NCBI GenBank assembly: GCA_963666415.2 | Contig: CAXXPD010000003.1 | Span: 2,852,001-2,916,000 of the forward strand | Length of the DNA stretch: 64,000 nt | Direction: 5' to 3' | Source: Bin87 sp963666415 | GTDB lineage: Bacteria > Chloroflexota > Dehalococcoidia > Lucifugimonadales > UBA3495 | Shown: piece by piece, positions 1 to 8,146 of the stretch | Layout: every line of letters begins with the position of its first letter | How positions within the stretch are numbered: the first letter of the stretch is position 1 | The notes under the pieces: model-generated | Seen by the model: the letters and a program-made list of their open reading frames with translations, nothing else | The model's database searches: none | What the model was told of the DNA's origin: nothing | Made by a program: the position numbers and the translations under genes

Positions 1-842
1 GGCTGGTGATAGCGTAGCGCGTCTCCATAGACACGCTCCCCTTCTGTTCCACCCGCCGCCGCACTTGGCAGACCTGCCGCACCCCGGGCCAGTCCAGGTA
101 TTCATTCAGCGCCTCCGTAGCCCGCAACTGCCTCGTCTCCCAGCGATCCCCGTGACGGCCCCGCCGCCGGGCCTGCCGGTACTGGGCTCCCCACACCGGC
201 TCCGCAAACGCCAAGGCAATGGCATCGTACAGTTCCCGCTGGTTCTTTTTCACGATGACCAGATAGTCACCCCCAGCGTCCAGCAACTGTTGGCAATAGT
301 CCCGCTGACAATACAAGGCATCCCCGGTAATCACGTTACCCGCCACCGGCAGCAGTTCCGCGGTCAGTTGCCGGGCCGTTGTCAGTTCCCCCTGTACCGG
401 CCCCACCCCCCTTTTGCCCTACCACCAGGCTGGATTCGTGAGCATATCCGGCCACCAGGCGCACCCCGGGCAACTCTTGGCCGTGAATCCCCCGCAGGGC
501 TTTGCCGTCCACCGCAATGGCGCTCCCCTCCGGCAGTCCCGCCCGGCTCCACCCGGCCAGAGCGGTCTCGAAGGCGGCCGCGTCCAGCCGACGGAATACG
601 GTATGAAGGCTGCCCACCGCTGGCGTCCTGGGCCGGGTGAAACCCATGGCCTGCACCGTGGCGGCATCTTGCTGGCGGCCCCATTGATGAATCGCGTAGA
701 GGCTGCGGGCCCCGGAGAGCATGGCGCAGACGGCCAGCGTCAGGATGGCCGGCAGAGGATGACGCCGTCCCCGCAATCCCCGGGGGTCCGGCACCGAAGC
801 CAGGACGGCGGGCAGGCTTTGCGCTAGTTCCGTCGTGTTCAT
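1..842 (-). pseudogene. ISAs1-family transposase, frameshifted and cut by window edge
   Basis: The reading frame starts at 842 (MNTTELAQSLPAVL). It shows the family's N-terminal DPRGLRGRRHPL motif and an AVDGKALRG segment with the first catalytic Asp. Near position 410 the frame breaks in a run of six G (coding strand CAAAAGGGGGGTGGGG). Dropping one G restores a sensible continuation (GQKGVGPVQGELTTA), which carries on in that frame to the window edge with further family-like sequence (ITGDALYCQRDYC). The break is therefore a single-base insertion, or possibly a slippage site. The C-terminus lies outside the window. Confidence 0.75.
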
Positions 843-883
843 ACCCCCAGTCTAAGGCTTCTTCTGAAAACTGAAAGACCCTG
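1..883 (-). mobile_element. ISAs1-family element, partial at window edge
   Basis: The element runs off the left edge of the window. Its right end is taken as the CCCTG at 879-883, because ISAs1-family termini begin CAGGG and the reverse complement of this end reads CAGGGTCTTTCAG. It is diverged from the three 1230-bp ISAs1 copies elsewhere in the window. The next ISAs1 copy sits only 10 bp away, separated by the 10-bp sequence CCCACCGTCG. Confidence 0.7.
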
Positions 884-893
884 CCCACCGTCG

Positions 894-2123
894 CAGGGCA
901 ATCGCGTTATAGATTGGTAGACTTGGCCAGGCATGCGAGTCCAGTGATATGAAGGGGAGAGGGGAGGAGTGATGAGAGAGGGGAAGGGCGCGTCCATTAT
1001 GGATTATTTCGGGACGTTGGAGGACCCCAGGATCGACCGGTGCAAGCGGCACCAGCTGCTGGACATCATTGCCATTGCCATCTGCGCCGTCATCTGCGGC
1101 GCCGACTCCTGGGTCTACATCGAATTGTTCGGCAAGAGCAAGCTGGAATGGTTCCAGACCTTCCTGGAACTGCCCCACGGCATCCCGTCCCACGACACCT
1201 TCGGCGACGTCTTCTCCCGGCTGGACCCGGAGCAGTTCCAGCAGTGCTTCATGGCCTGGACCCAGGCGGTGTCCGACCTGATCCCCGGGGAAGTGGCGGC
1301 CATCGACGGCAAGACGGTACGGCGTTCCCACGACCGCAATGTGGGCAAGCGGGCCATCCACCTGGTCAGCGCCTGGGCCTCGGCCAACACGCTGACCCTG
1401 GGGCAGGTGAAGACCGCGGAGAAGTCCAACGAAATCACCGCGATCCCCCAGTTGCTGCCAATGCTGGAACTGAAGGGGTGCATCGTCACCATCGACGCCA
1501 TGGGCTGCCAGCAGGAGATCGCCCAGGGGATTCTGGACCGGGGAGCCGGCCACGTGCTGGCGCTGAAGGAGAACCAAGGTCAACTGTATGAAGACGTGCG
1601 GGACCGGTTCGAGGGAGCGGAGGAGTTCGGCTTCGGGGGAGTGCCCCATGACTACGCCACCACCCTGAACAAAGACCACGGAAGGATAGAACGTCGGGAG
1701 TGCTGGACAATCAGCGACCCATCTTGCCTGGAGTACCTGAGCACCGGGCAGGACTGGCCCGGCCTGCGCTCGGTGGTCAAGGTGGTGGGCCGCCGGGAGA
1801 CGCCGGCAGGGACCACGGTGCAGCCCCGGTACTACATCAGCAGCCTGGATGCCCCGGCGGAGCGACTGCTGAAGGTGGTGCGCACTCACTGGAGCATCGA
1901 GAACTCCTTGCACTGGAGCCTGGACGTGACTTTCGGGGAAGACCATTGCCGGATCCGCAAGGACCACGCTCCGCAGAACATGGCCACGCTGCGGCAGGTT
2001 TCGCACAATCTGCTCAAGAACGAAACGAGCCTGAAGGTGGGCATCCAGGGGAAACGCCTCCAGGCCGGCTGGAAGGAGGACTACCTGCTAAAAGTCCTAC
2101 GCAGCTAAAACGCGATTGCCCTG
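894..2123 (+). mobile_element. ISAs1-family insertion sequence, copy 1 (intact)
   Basis: This is a 1230-bp element with 15-bp terminal inverted repeats: CAGGGCAATCGCGTT at 894-908 and its reverse complement at 2109-2123. It is flanked by a perfect 10-bp duplication CCCACCGTCG (884-893 and 2124-2133). Two further copies of the same length lie at 18978-20207 and 32351-33580. Confidence 0.95.
969..2108 (+). CDS. ISAs1-family transposase (DDE), copy 1
   Basis: This 379-residue transposase is nearly identical to the two other copies in the window. It has the N-terminal LEDPRIDRCKRHQLLDI motif of the family, then the DDE-type core: AAIDGKTVRRS (first Asp) and VTIDAMGCQQEIA (second Asp). Near the C-terminus is HWSIENSLHW, the usual family signature carrying the catalytic Glu. 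A purine-rich GGGGAGAGGGGAGGAG stretch lies just before the start, and a later ATG at 999 (MDYFGTLEDPR) is also possible. The gene fills the element almost end to end. Confidence 0.95.
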   Translation: MMREGKGASIMDYFGTLEDPRIDRCKRHQLLDIIAIAICAVICGADSWVYIELFGKSKLEWFQTFLELPHGIPSHDTFGDVFSRLDPEQFQQCFMAWTQAVSDLIPGEVAAIDGKTVRRSHDRNVGKRAIHLVSAWASANTLTLGQVKTAEKSNEITAIPQLLPMLELKGCIVTIDAMGCQQEIAQGILDRGAGHVLALKENQGQLYEDVRDRFEGAEEFGFGGVPHDYATTLNKDHGRIERRECWTISDPSCLEYLSTGQDWPGLRSVVKVVGRRETPAGTTVQPRYYISSLDAPAERLLKVVRTHWSIENSLHWSLDVTFGEDHCRIRKDHAPQNMATLRQVSHNLLKNETSLKVGIQGKRLQAGWKEDYLLKVLRS

Positions 2124-2149
2124 CCCACCGTCGGGCGTACCCACTTTAT

Positions 2150-2274
2150 CCTGTCATTGCGAGCGTCCTTCGACAGGCTCAGGACGAGCGGGAATCTCGA
2201 TGAGGTTGGATACACGTCGGCGAACCGCCCTTGCTACGGCGACGGGATTGCCACGCTGCGCTCGCAATGACAGG
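2150..2274. repeat. Dispersed palindromic repeat, copy 1
   Basis: The repeat is bounded by a perfect 14-bp inverted repeat (CCTGTCATTGCGAG ... CTCGCAATGACAGG). Its interior (ACACGTCGGCGAACCGCC, TTGCTACGGCGACGGGATTG) recurs at 29011-29120 and 40902-41030. A smaller CTTCGACAGGCTCAGGACGAG repeat is embedded at about 2168-2188. The unit is non-coding and has hairpin potential on both strands. Confidence 0.8.
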
Positions 2275-2347
2275 TCGATCTGGTGCACGGCGAGCAGAGC
2301 CGCCCAAACCAACCCGCCCGCCTTACCCCCGTTCAAGATGGGAACGG

Positions 2348-2353
2348 TATAAT
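2348..2353 (+). promoter_or_regulatory. Possible -10 box upstream of rsmD
   Basis: A perfect TATAAT lies about 80 bases before the rsmD start in an otherwise GC-rich intergenic stretch. No good -35 hexamer is visible at the expected spacing, so this is tentative. Confidence 0.35.
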
Positions 2354-2432
2354 GCGGACGGCAGCCGGGCGCTTAAATCAGTCGAAACTTGCAATCGCCG
2401 TAATCGGCAACCCGTGAACTGCCCGCAATAAA

Positions 2433-3050
2433 ATGCCCCCACGCAATTCGAACACGATGCGCGTTGCCGGCGGTGATGCACGCGGCTTACGGCTCCAAGG
2501 AGCCGTGGTTGCGGGCGTTCGGCCCACCACAGAACGGGTCCGCGCCGCCATCTTTAACATTTTGGAATCTGACCAGGTTGTTGGCCGGCGCGCCGTTGAC
2601 CTGTTTGCGGGCACCGGGAGCCTCGGTATCGAAGCGTTGAGCCGGGGTGCGGCATGGGCCGATTTCGTGGAGCAGAACGCCCGGCAGTGTCGCCCGCTGC
2701 AGGACAATCTGAACCACACCGGTTTTGCCGGCGCAAGCAAGGTGCACTGTGCCGACGCCCTGCGGTATCTGGCGCGTCAGCAGGAACCTTTTGACCTGGC
2801 CCTGCTCGATCCTCCGTACCGGATGCAAGACCTGGCTCCCGTGCTGCGGGCATTGGCCGCACCCGGCGTGCTGGCCGTCGACGCCACCGTAGTGCTGGGA
2901 CACAGCAGCCGTATATCGGCGCCGCAGGACATCCACCACCTGCGACAGTACGACCAGCGGCGGTACGGCGACAACGGCGTTACCTTTTACCGATACGATC
3001 CGGACTGGCCGGCAACGAAACTGAACAACGAAACTACATCAGGAGATTAG
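2433..3050 (+). CDS. rsmD: 16S rRNA (guanine(966)-N(2))-methyltransferase RsmD
   Basis: RsmD is a SAM-dependent methyltransferase that modifies G966 of 16S rRNA. Family marks are the N-terminal MRVAGGDARGLRL, the RPTTERVRAAIFNIL motif, the SAM-binding loop DLFAGTGSLGIEALSRGA and the catalytic LLDPPY motif of N6/N2-type methylases. The length (205 aa) is slightly above the usual size. The more conventional start is the internal ATG at 2457 (MRVAGG), with the first eight residues perhaps not translated. The gene lies 4 bases ahead of coaD, a common rsmD-coaD pairing, and is probably cotranscribed with it. Confidence 0.93.
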   Translation: MPPRNSNTMRVAGGDARGLRLQGAVVAGVRPTTERVRAAIFNILESDQVVGRRAVDLFAGTGSLGIEALSRGAAWADFVEQNARQCRPLQDNLNHTGFAGASKVHCADALRYLARQQEPFDLALLDPPYRMQDLAPVLRALAAPGVLAVDATVVLGHSSRISAPQDIHHLRQYDQRRYGDNGVTFYRYDPDWPATKLNNETTSGD

Positions 3051-3054
3051 CCGA

Positions 3055-3543
3055 ATGGTAACCGCTCTCTATCCGGGTTCTTTCGACCCGGTAACGATGG
3101 GACACCTGGATGTGGCCCGTCGTGCTGCACGGTTGTTCGATAAAGTTCTGGTCGCCGTGTACGACACACCTTCCAAGAGCCTACTGTTCGACACCGCAGA
3201 ACGCGTGGACCTCATGCGTCGGGCCGTGGCCGACATCGGCAACATAGAGGTGATTCCCTTTACCGGCCTGGTGGTGCAATGCGCCCGGGATACCGGCTCG
3301 GCAACCATCATCCGCGGTCTGCGCAGCGGCCCCGATTTTGAGTATGAATCCCAGATGTTCTTTATGAACCGGCGGCTGGAACCTGACGTCGACATGGTTG
3401 CGCTGATGAGCGATGCGGAACACATGATGATCAGTTCCAGCCTGCTCAAAGAGGTGGCGCGGCTGGGAGGCGACATCACCGAAATGGTGCCGCCCCACGT
3501 GGCCGCCGCCCTGCACGAGAAATTCCAGCTGCCGGCTCAATAG
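3055..3543 (+). CDS. coaD: Phosphopantetheine adenylyltransferase
   Basis: CoaD catalyses the penultimate step of coenzyme A synthesis, from 4'-phosphopantetheine and ATP to dephospho-CoA. The 162-residue protein has the nucleotidyltransferase signature at its N-terminus (ALYPGSFDPVTMGHLDV, with the T/HxGH-type MGH), the RGLRSGPDFEYE segment typical of bacterial CoaD, and the C-terminal MISSSLLKEVARLGGD motif that binds the triphosphate. A Shine-Dalgarno AGGAG lies at the normal distance. It follows rsmD by 4 bases. Confidence 0.97.
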   Translation: MVTALYPGSFDPVTMGHLDVARRAARLFDKVLVAVYDTPSKSLLFDTAERVDLMRRAVADIGNIEVIPFTGLVVQCARDTGSATIIRGLRSGPDFEYESQMFFMNRRLEPDVDMVALMSDAEHMMISSSLLKEVARLGGDITEMVPPHVAAALHEKFQLPAQ

Positions 3544-3595
3544 CCCCGGTTTTTAGCCAGACCAGGGCAAGTCTAACCACCGGCACAAGGGGGAC

Positions 3596-4147
3596 ATTAT
3601 CGACATCAACAACATCCTCGACCGCATTGAACTGCTGGTTGATTCCAGCAAATCGGTGCCGCTGAGCAACAGCGCCATGGTTGACAAGGTTAAGCTCAAC
3701 GAGCTGGTGGCCCAACTTCGCATGGCCATCCCACAGGAAATTCGACACGCCGAGGAAATGTTGTCCCGCAAGGATGAAATCATGACGTCGGCGGCGTCTG
3801 AGGCGCATCAGACCCGTCAGCACCTGGAGCAGGAGTTCCGCAGCCGTCTCGGCGACCACGAGCTGGGTCGCAAGGCCGAGGAAATGCTGCGCGAGGCCGA
3901 GGTCAAGGCGCGTCGAATGATGCAGCAGGCCGAGGAGGACGCCGAGAATCGCCGCAACCATGCCGACGCCTACGCGCTGCGTACTTTGCGCAACTTGGAG
4001 CGCGACCTGGCCGCTGCCACCGGCTCAATCCGCAAGGGCATCGACGTGCTGGCCGGTTCTGCGCTGGCGTCCGCCGGAAACTCCTCCATACCATCGCCCG
4101 CGGATTTCGCTCCGGAGGATGCGGCCGAGCCAAGCGTTTTCAGGTAA
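3596..4147 (+). CDS. Coiled-coil DivIVA-like protein (unusual start codon)
   Basis: This is a mostly helical, charged protein with a long coiled coil over its central half (HAEEMLSRKDEIM, EEMLREAEVKARRMMQQAEE). It resembles the small DivIVA/ATPase-b-like proteins that follow coaD in Chloroflexota; the function is unknown, possibly as a membrane- or cell-pole-associated scaffold. The first conventional start is GTG 3656. However, the in-frame sequence before it (IIDINNILDRIELLVDSSKS) looks like the conserved N-terminus of this family, and it contains no ATG, GTG or TTG. The open frame reaches back to a TAG at 3554. A strong AAGGGGG sits just before ATT 3596 and ATC 3599, so a rare ATT/ATC start is likely. 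Confidence 0.75.
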   Translation: MIDINNILDRIELLVDSSKSVPLSNSAMVDKVKLNELVAQLRMAIPQEIRHAEEMLSRKDEIMTSAASEAHQTRQHLEQEFRSRLGDHELGRKAEEMLREAEVKARRMMQQAEEDAENRRNHADAYALRTLRNLERDLAAATGSIRKGIDVLAGSALASAGNSSIPSPADFAPEDAAEPSVFR

Positions 4148-4245
4148 GTATTGGCTCTCCCGACTGCCCCGAAACGCTGGCTTCGGACCGGGAAAATTCC
4201 GTCCAAGACACGCACGGGCGACCGGGCAGCGACGCGGGTTCGTGG

Positions 4246-4274
4246 TTGCAACCCCTTACCGGTGGGTGTAGAAT
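4246..4274 (+). promoter_or_regulatory. Sigma-70-type promoter upstream of the DUF151 gene
   Basis: A TTGCAA (-35, 4246-4251) and a TAGAAT (-10, 4269-4274) are separated by exactly 17 bases. They lie about 75 bases before the start of the DUF151 gene, in a 200-base gap after the coiled-coil gene. Confidence 0.5.
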
Positions 4275-4346
4275 TGGTGAAGCCAATTGGCGGGTTCCGT
4301 TACAGGCTCGGCCCAACCATTGTGCCGAACGCGGTCACTGGGAGTG

Positions 4347-4901
4347 ATGCAGCTAGATATGCGTGAACTGGTAATTGACAGCATCCGGATCAGCCAGATG
4401 AATTACCAACGGGTGGTAGTTCTGAAGGAACTGGAAACCAACCTCTTTCTGCTCATCTGGATTGGCCCCACCGAAGCCGAAGCCATTGCCGTGAAGATGC
4501 AGGGAATGACCGTTCCCCGGCCACTGACCCACGACTTGCTGGTCGACCTGGTGAAATCGGTGGGCGGTTCCTTCGAGCACATTCTGATGAACGACCTGCA
4601 GAACGAAACCTTTTACGCCAAGGTGGTTATCCGGGTCGGCGACCAGACCCACGAAATCGACTCCCGGCCCAGCGATGCCATGGCCGTGGCCGTGCGCGCC
4701 GAAGTTCCCATCTACGTTGCTGATGAAGTGATGGACAAAGCAGCAATCTCCATGGATCAGGATACCGGACAGCCTCTGACGCCCGAGAGCGCGGCAACTG
4801 AAGATGCCGAGGCCAACGTAACCGAGGAAGAATTGCAAAAGTTGTCGGCCTTTACCGACCTGATTAACGAGTTGGATATGGAAGACTTCGAACGCAAGTA
4901 G
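4347..4901 (+). CDS. DUF151 bifunctional nuclease-family protein
   Basis: The protein belongs to the DUF151 (bifunctional nuclease domain) family. Typical segments are LFLLIWIGPTEAEAIAVKMQ, RPLTHDLLVDLV, FYAKVVIRVG and the strongly conserved IDSRPSDAMAVAVRAEVPIY. A C-terminal acidic extension (about residues 135-185) resembles the UVR-like tail found in some members. The role in vivo is unclear; members from other phyla have been reported to have DNase/RNase activity. ATG 4347 and ATG 4359 (MRELVIDSI) are both possible starts. The gene is followed by a strong terminator, so it forms its own transcription unit with the promoter at 4246. Confidence 0.88.
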   Translation: MQLDMRELVIDSIRISQMNYQRVVVLKELETNLFLLIWIGPTEAEAIAVKMQGMTVPRPLTHDLLVDLVKSVGGSFEHILMNDLQNETFYAKVVIRVGDQTHEIDSRPSDAMAVAVRAEVPIYVADEVMDKAAISMDQDTGQPLTPESAATEDAEANVTEEELQKLSAFTDLINELDMEDFERK

Positions 4902-4940
4902 ATGGAGTTGCGCTGAACACCCTCTTGACGATGGATAATA

Positions 4941-4972
4941 CGCCCCGACACCAGAACTGGCGGGGCGTTTTC
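4941..4972 (+). terminator. Rho-independent terminator after the DUF151 gene
   Basis: A perfect 7-bp stem (CGCCCCG 4941-4947 / CGGGGCG 4961-4967), with extra internal CCAG/CTGG pairing, is followed directly by a short T run (TTTTC). It lies 40 bases after the DUF151 stop codon and separates that gene from the ATP synthase operon. Confidence 0.85.
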
Positions 4973-5071
4973 GTTGCCAGATTACGTATTTGGACATCAT
5001 ACGCATTGACACGCCCGAAATCCGATGCTGCCATTCTTGCCGCCTGTCAACAGGTTTGTTTGTGAACGCTC

Positions 5072-5344
5072 ATGCCGTCCTGGCTCCTTGTCGCCCTGCG
5101 GCTCACTGGCTTGGGTTGGTATGTTGCCATCTGCATTGTGCTGGGAATTATCGGAGGCCTATGGCTGGGGAAGCTAACCGGTCAGGTAGCGTTGCTGGTG
5201 CTGTTGGGAACAGTGCTGGGCAGCGTAGTCGCCTTTTACGGCGTGTACCGGATGGTTTTGCGGGCTATCTACGGTTCCAACCCGCCGAAACCGTCGTCAC
5301 GACGACGGGACGCGCCGGGCCATAACGACGGAGGCATCAACTAG
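5072..5344 (+). CDS. atpI: AtpI/AtpZ-like small membrane protein of the ATP synthase operon
   Basis: This 90-residue protein has two predicted membrane helices (about residues 8-32 and 37-62), separated by the WLGKLTGQ loop. The glycine-rich spacing and the YRMVLRAIYG after helix 2 are like AtpI/AtpZ proteins, which assist F-type ATP synthase assembly or cation supply. It is the first gene of the atp cluster and ends 2 bases before atpB. A TTGACA at 5006-5011 could be the operon's -35 box, but no clear -10 follows at the usual distance. The polar C-terminal tail is low complexity. Confidence 0.7.
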   Translation: MPSWLLVALRLTGLGWYVAICIVLGIIGGLWLGKLTGQVALLVLLGTVLGSVVAFYGVYRMVLRAIYGSNPPKPSSRRRDAPGHNDGGIN

Positions 5345-5346
5345 TC

Positions 5347-6417
5347 GTGTCACGTAATCGGATGCTAATGCTCTTTGGCATCGGCATGGGCGTGCTGCTC
5401 ATCGTCGGTTTTGTCGTTGGAGCCGTCGGCTCGCGGATGTTCGGTGGTGAATCCGGACGGCCGTTCGTACCTCAACCTGAGATCCATCTACCACCGCAGC
5501 CGATTTTCCCGAAAGAGGCTCGCTACTCCGCGCTGGGCATCGAACTTGGCGCGGATGCCGGCGCCAATACCGAGGCTGAGTCATCCGCGGCCGGCGATGC
5601 TGGCCACGGCGAATCCACGGCGTCCGGCGCCGACGGCGCGACCGACGACCACGGCGCTGAGGAAGCCCACGGTGAACCCCTGGGGGTCATGGACATCGCC
5701 ATCACCAACACGCTGATATCGGCTTGGCTGGTCAGTATCGTGATGCTGGTGTTCTTTGTCGGCGGCGCGCGGCAGCCCAAGGTTGTTCCGGGCCGGTTGC
5801 AAGCGCTGGTCGAAATGCTGTTCGAGATGGTGCTTAACTTCGCCACCGGGGTTTTGGGGCCAGAGATGGCGCGCAAGGCATTTCCGGTGGTGGCTACCAT
5901 CTTCTTCTTCGTGCTTTTCAACGCCTGGCTGGCCATCTTCCTGATACCGATTTACCAGGCCATTGGCTTTGGCGCCGGCGGCGAGCACGGGTTTGAAATC
6001 AGGGCCCACCTGCTGCGGCCGGCCGGTACCGACCTGAATATGCCGCTAGCGTTGGCGCTGATTTCCTTCGTGTTCGTTGAATACTGGGGGTTCCGGGCAC
6101 ACAGCTTCGGCTACCTGAAGAAGTTCTTCGCCTTTGGCGACATTCTGCGCGGGCGACCATCTGGCCTGATCAACGTGATGGTTGGTTTGCTGGAGCTGAT
6201 TTCCGAGTTCGTGCGGATTGTGTCGTTCACCTTCCGGCTGTTTGGAAACATGACCGCCGGCGAAATTCTGGTGGTGATGATTACCTTCCTGGTGCCTTTC
6301 GTGGCAACCCAGTTCGTGTTCGGACTCGAACTGCTCGTGGGGCTAATCCAGTCGGTTATCTTCGCCGGCCTGACGCTGGTATTCCTGTCGGTGGCGGTCA
6401 GTCACGAGGAGCACTAA
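5347..6417 (+). CDS. atpB: ATP synthase F0 subunit a
   Basis: Subunit a forms the proton half-channels beside the c-ring. The hallmark FRLFGNMTAGEIL motif carries the essential Arg (about residue 297). RPAGTDLNMPLALALISF and the C-terminal GLIQSVIFAGLTLVFLSVA complete the family pattern, with five to six membrane helices in the C-terminal two thirds. At 356 residues it is long. After a first helix there is an unusual acidic, Ala/Gly/His-rich linker (about residues 65-110), which probably lies outside the membrane. GTG start at 5347, 2 bases after atpI. Confidence 0.95.
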   Translation: MSRNRMLMLFGIGMGVLLIVGFVVGAVGSRMFGGESGRPFVPQPEIHLPPQPIFPKEARYSALGIELGADAGANTEAESSAAGDAGHGESTASGADGATDDHGAEEAHGEPLGVMDIAITNTLISAWLVSIVMLVFFVGGARQPKVVPGRLQALVEMLFEMVLNFATGVLGPEMARKAFPVVATIFFFVLFNAWLAIFLIPIYQAIGFGAGGEHGFEIRAHLLRPAGTDLNMPLALALISFVFVEYWGFRAHSFGYLKKFFAFGDILRGRPSGLINVMVGLLELISEFVRIVSFTFRLFGNMTAGEILVVMITFLVPFVATQFVFGLELLVGLIQSVIFAGLTLVFLSVAVSHEEH

Positions 6418-6544
6418 CCGGCGAGCAGCGCAAGCAAAAAATAATCGGGAATTACCCGCTCCCGCGCACTTAGTGCGATCGCGGGGCGACCAAAATCAGG
6501 GCCACATTCAACTGGGCCACATTCGACACGGAGGAAACTCAACA

Positions 6545-6829
6545 ATGGCAATCGACCTCTCAATGATCATGACACTGCTGTCGGTGGGCGCGCAGGCATT
6601 GTCCAACGATGGCGCCAAGTTCCTGGCGGCGGGTTTGGCGATCGGCATCGGCGTCATCGGCCCCGGTGTTGGTATCGGCATCCTGGGGGCCGGAGCCATG
6701 GGCGCAATCGGGCGCAACCCCGAAGCGGCCGGCGCCGTTACCACGAACATGATTCTGGCGATCGCCTTCGCGGAGGCGTTGGGCATTTACTCGCTCATCG
6801 TGGCCGTAATCCTGCTCTTCGTGGTGTAG
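6545..6829 (+). CDS. atpE: ATP synthase F0 subunit c
   Basis: Subunit c is the proteolipid that forms the proton-driven rotor ring. Two membrane hairpin helices are joined by the polar loop GRNPE (Arg57-Asn-Pro). The proton-binding carboxylate is Glu77 in AIAFAEALGIYSL. An Ala follows the Glu where Na+-binding rings have Ser/Thr, which favours proton coupling. The start at ATG 6545 is preceded by GGAGGAAA at good spacing; an upstream in-frame extension lacks such a site. The 127-base gap after atpB has no evident gene and may serve the raised translation of subunit c that operons often show. Confidence 0.97.
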   Translation: MAIDLSMIMTLLSVGAQALSNDGAKFLAAGLAIGIGVIGPGVGIGILGAGAMGAIGRNPEAAGAVTTNMILAIAFAEALGIYSLIVAVILLFVV

Positions 6830-6833
6830 CAAC

Positions 6834-7337
6834 ATGGCAGAACTGGGCTTGAACGTGCCCTCGCTGATCAGTTATCTGATCAACTACATTGCTCTGCTGG
6901 TATTGCTGGCCGTATTCGCCTACCGTCCTTTGCTGAACGCAATCGACGGGCGGATCGAGACCATTCGCGACAGCTTGGCCGCCGCAGACCGCGCCCGCGA
7001 AGAAGTGGCTTCGTCTCGCGCCGAAATCGAAGAGGAGCTGAACGCAGCCCGCCGTGAAGGACAACGTCTGCTTGATCAGGCGCGGGAAGCCGCCGACCGT
7101 TTTCGCGACGAAGAGATGGCCCGTGCGCGGCAGGCCGCCGTGGACTTTACCGAGCGGGCTCAGGCCGATATTGGTCGTGAGCGCGACGCCGCCATCAACG
7201 AGGTTCGCGCCGCGTTCGGCGATCTGGCCATCACTGCCGCCGAGCGGATAATTCGCCGCACGGTGGACCGGCAAGCCCATCAGGAAATCATCGATCAGGT
7301 CCTGGCAGAAGGCGAGCAAGTGCTCCGCCGCAGCTAG
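6834..7337 (+). CDS. atpF: ATP synthase F0 subunit b
   Basis: Subunit b is the peripheral stalk dimer. The 167-residue protein has one N-terminal membrane helix (about residues 8-28) followed by the YRPLLNAIDGRIETIRD junction. A long charged coiled coil follows (EEELNAARREGQRLLDQARE), and then a C-terminal segment ending in AAERIIRRTVDRQAHQEIID that contacts subunit delta. It starts 4 bases after atpE. Confidence 0.95.
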   Translation: MAELGLNVPSLISYLINYIALLVLLAVFAYRPLLNAIDGRIETIRDSLAAADRAREEVASSRAEIEEELNAARREGQRLLDQAREAADRFRDEEMARARQAAVDFTERAQADIGRERDAAINEVRAAFGDLAITAAERIIRRTVDRQAHQEIIDQVLAEGEQVLRRS

Positions 7338-7488
7338 ACAGGCTATCGTCAAAACGCCCACCGGCGACCATGTGCCCGTACCGACGGGTCATCGCCGGTG
7401 GCGTCGGTGAAGCAGCAACCGGCCACGTAGAAAACGGTTGCGCAGCGCCGGGTTACATCAGGAATCAGGACAGGGAGGCAGCACAGCC

Positions 7489-8028
7489 GTGGCAAAACGA
7501 TTGTCGGTGCAACGCTACGCGCAGGCCATCTTCGAGTTGGCTCTGGAAAACGGGCTCGTGGAGGAGTGGGACCAGGACTTGCGTCTGGCGTCCGACGTGC
7601 TCCAGGACGACGAGTTCGCGCTGTTCCTCAAACACGCCGAAATTTCGGCGGAGCGCAAGATAACCGCTGTCGAATCAGTGCTGGCCCAGGTCCATCCGCT
7701 GGTGCGCAACCTGGTCTCGCTTTTGGTGAGCCGCAACGGCGTGGACGCCATGGCCGACGTGCAGGCCAGTTATACGGCCCTCCTTGACGAACATCTGGGA
7801 CGCCAACGGGTAGAAGTTACGGCGGCAGTGCCCCTGGAGGAAGCCGAACTGGATCGCATATCCCGGTTTGCGGCTGCTCTCACTGGAAAGGAAGTCGTGG
7901 TTACCGCCCGGGTCGACGAGAATATTCTCGGTGGCCTGGTTATCCAGATTGGCGATCAACTGCTCGACGGCAGCACCAGTTCCGCGCTGGACCGGCTGCG
8001 CCACAATGTTCGCGCTCAGGCGGCTTGA
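7489..8028 (+). CDS. atpH: ATP synthase F1 subunit delta
   Basis: Subunit delta links the b stalk to the alpha3beta3 head. The N-terminal domain shows RYAQAIFELALENG, and the C-terminal part shows VVVTARVDENILGGLVIQIGDQLLDGS, the best-conserved block of the family. The GTG at 7489 is chosen because an AGGGAGG Shine-Dalgarno lies 10 bases upstream and the family N-terminus begins at this point. The longer in-frame ATG at 7438 adds unrelated residues. The product is about 180 aa, the normal length. About 150 bases separate it from atpF. Confidence 0.94.
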   Translation: MAKRLSVQRYAQAIFELALENGLVEEWDQDLRLASDVLQDDEFALFLKHAEISAERKITAVESVLAQVHPLVRNLVSLLVSRNGVDAMADVQASYTALLDEHLGRQRVEVTAAVPLEEAELDRISRFAAALTGKEVVVTARVDENILGGLVIQIGDQLLDGSTSSALDRLRHNVRAQAA

Positions 8029-8146
8029 TTCCCAGGTAAACCGGCTTCAAATCAGATTGAATTTGTCAGATTGAACTTGCCGCCCGTTTCGGACGGCCCA
8101 GCTAACCGCAGTACACGCGCAACGCAGGACACAAGGAGACTCGCCG

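Noticed and set aside
852..2006. Long minus-strand ORF (384 aa) opposite the ISAs1 transposase, repeated at 19095-20252 and 32468-33637
   Set aside because: It is the antisense shadow of a GC-rich transposase gene and appears in every copy for that reason; low-complexity composition and no domain.
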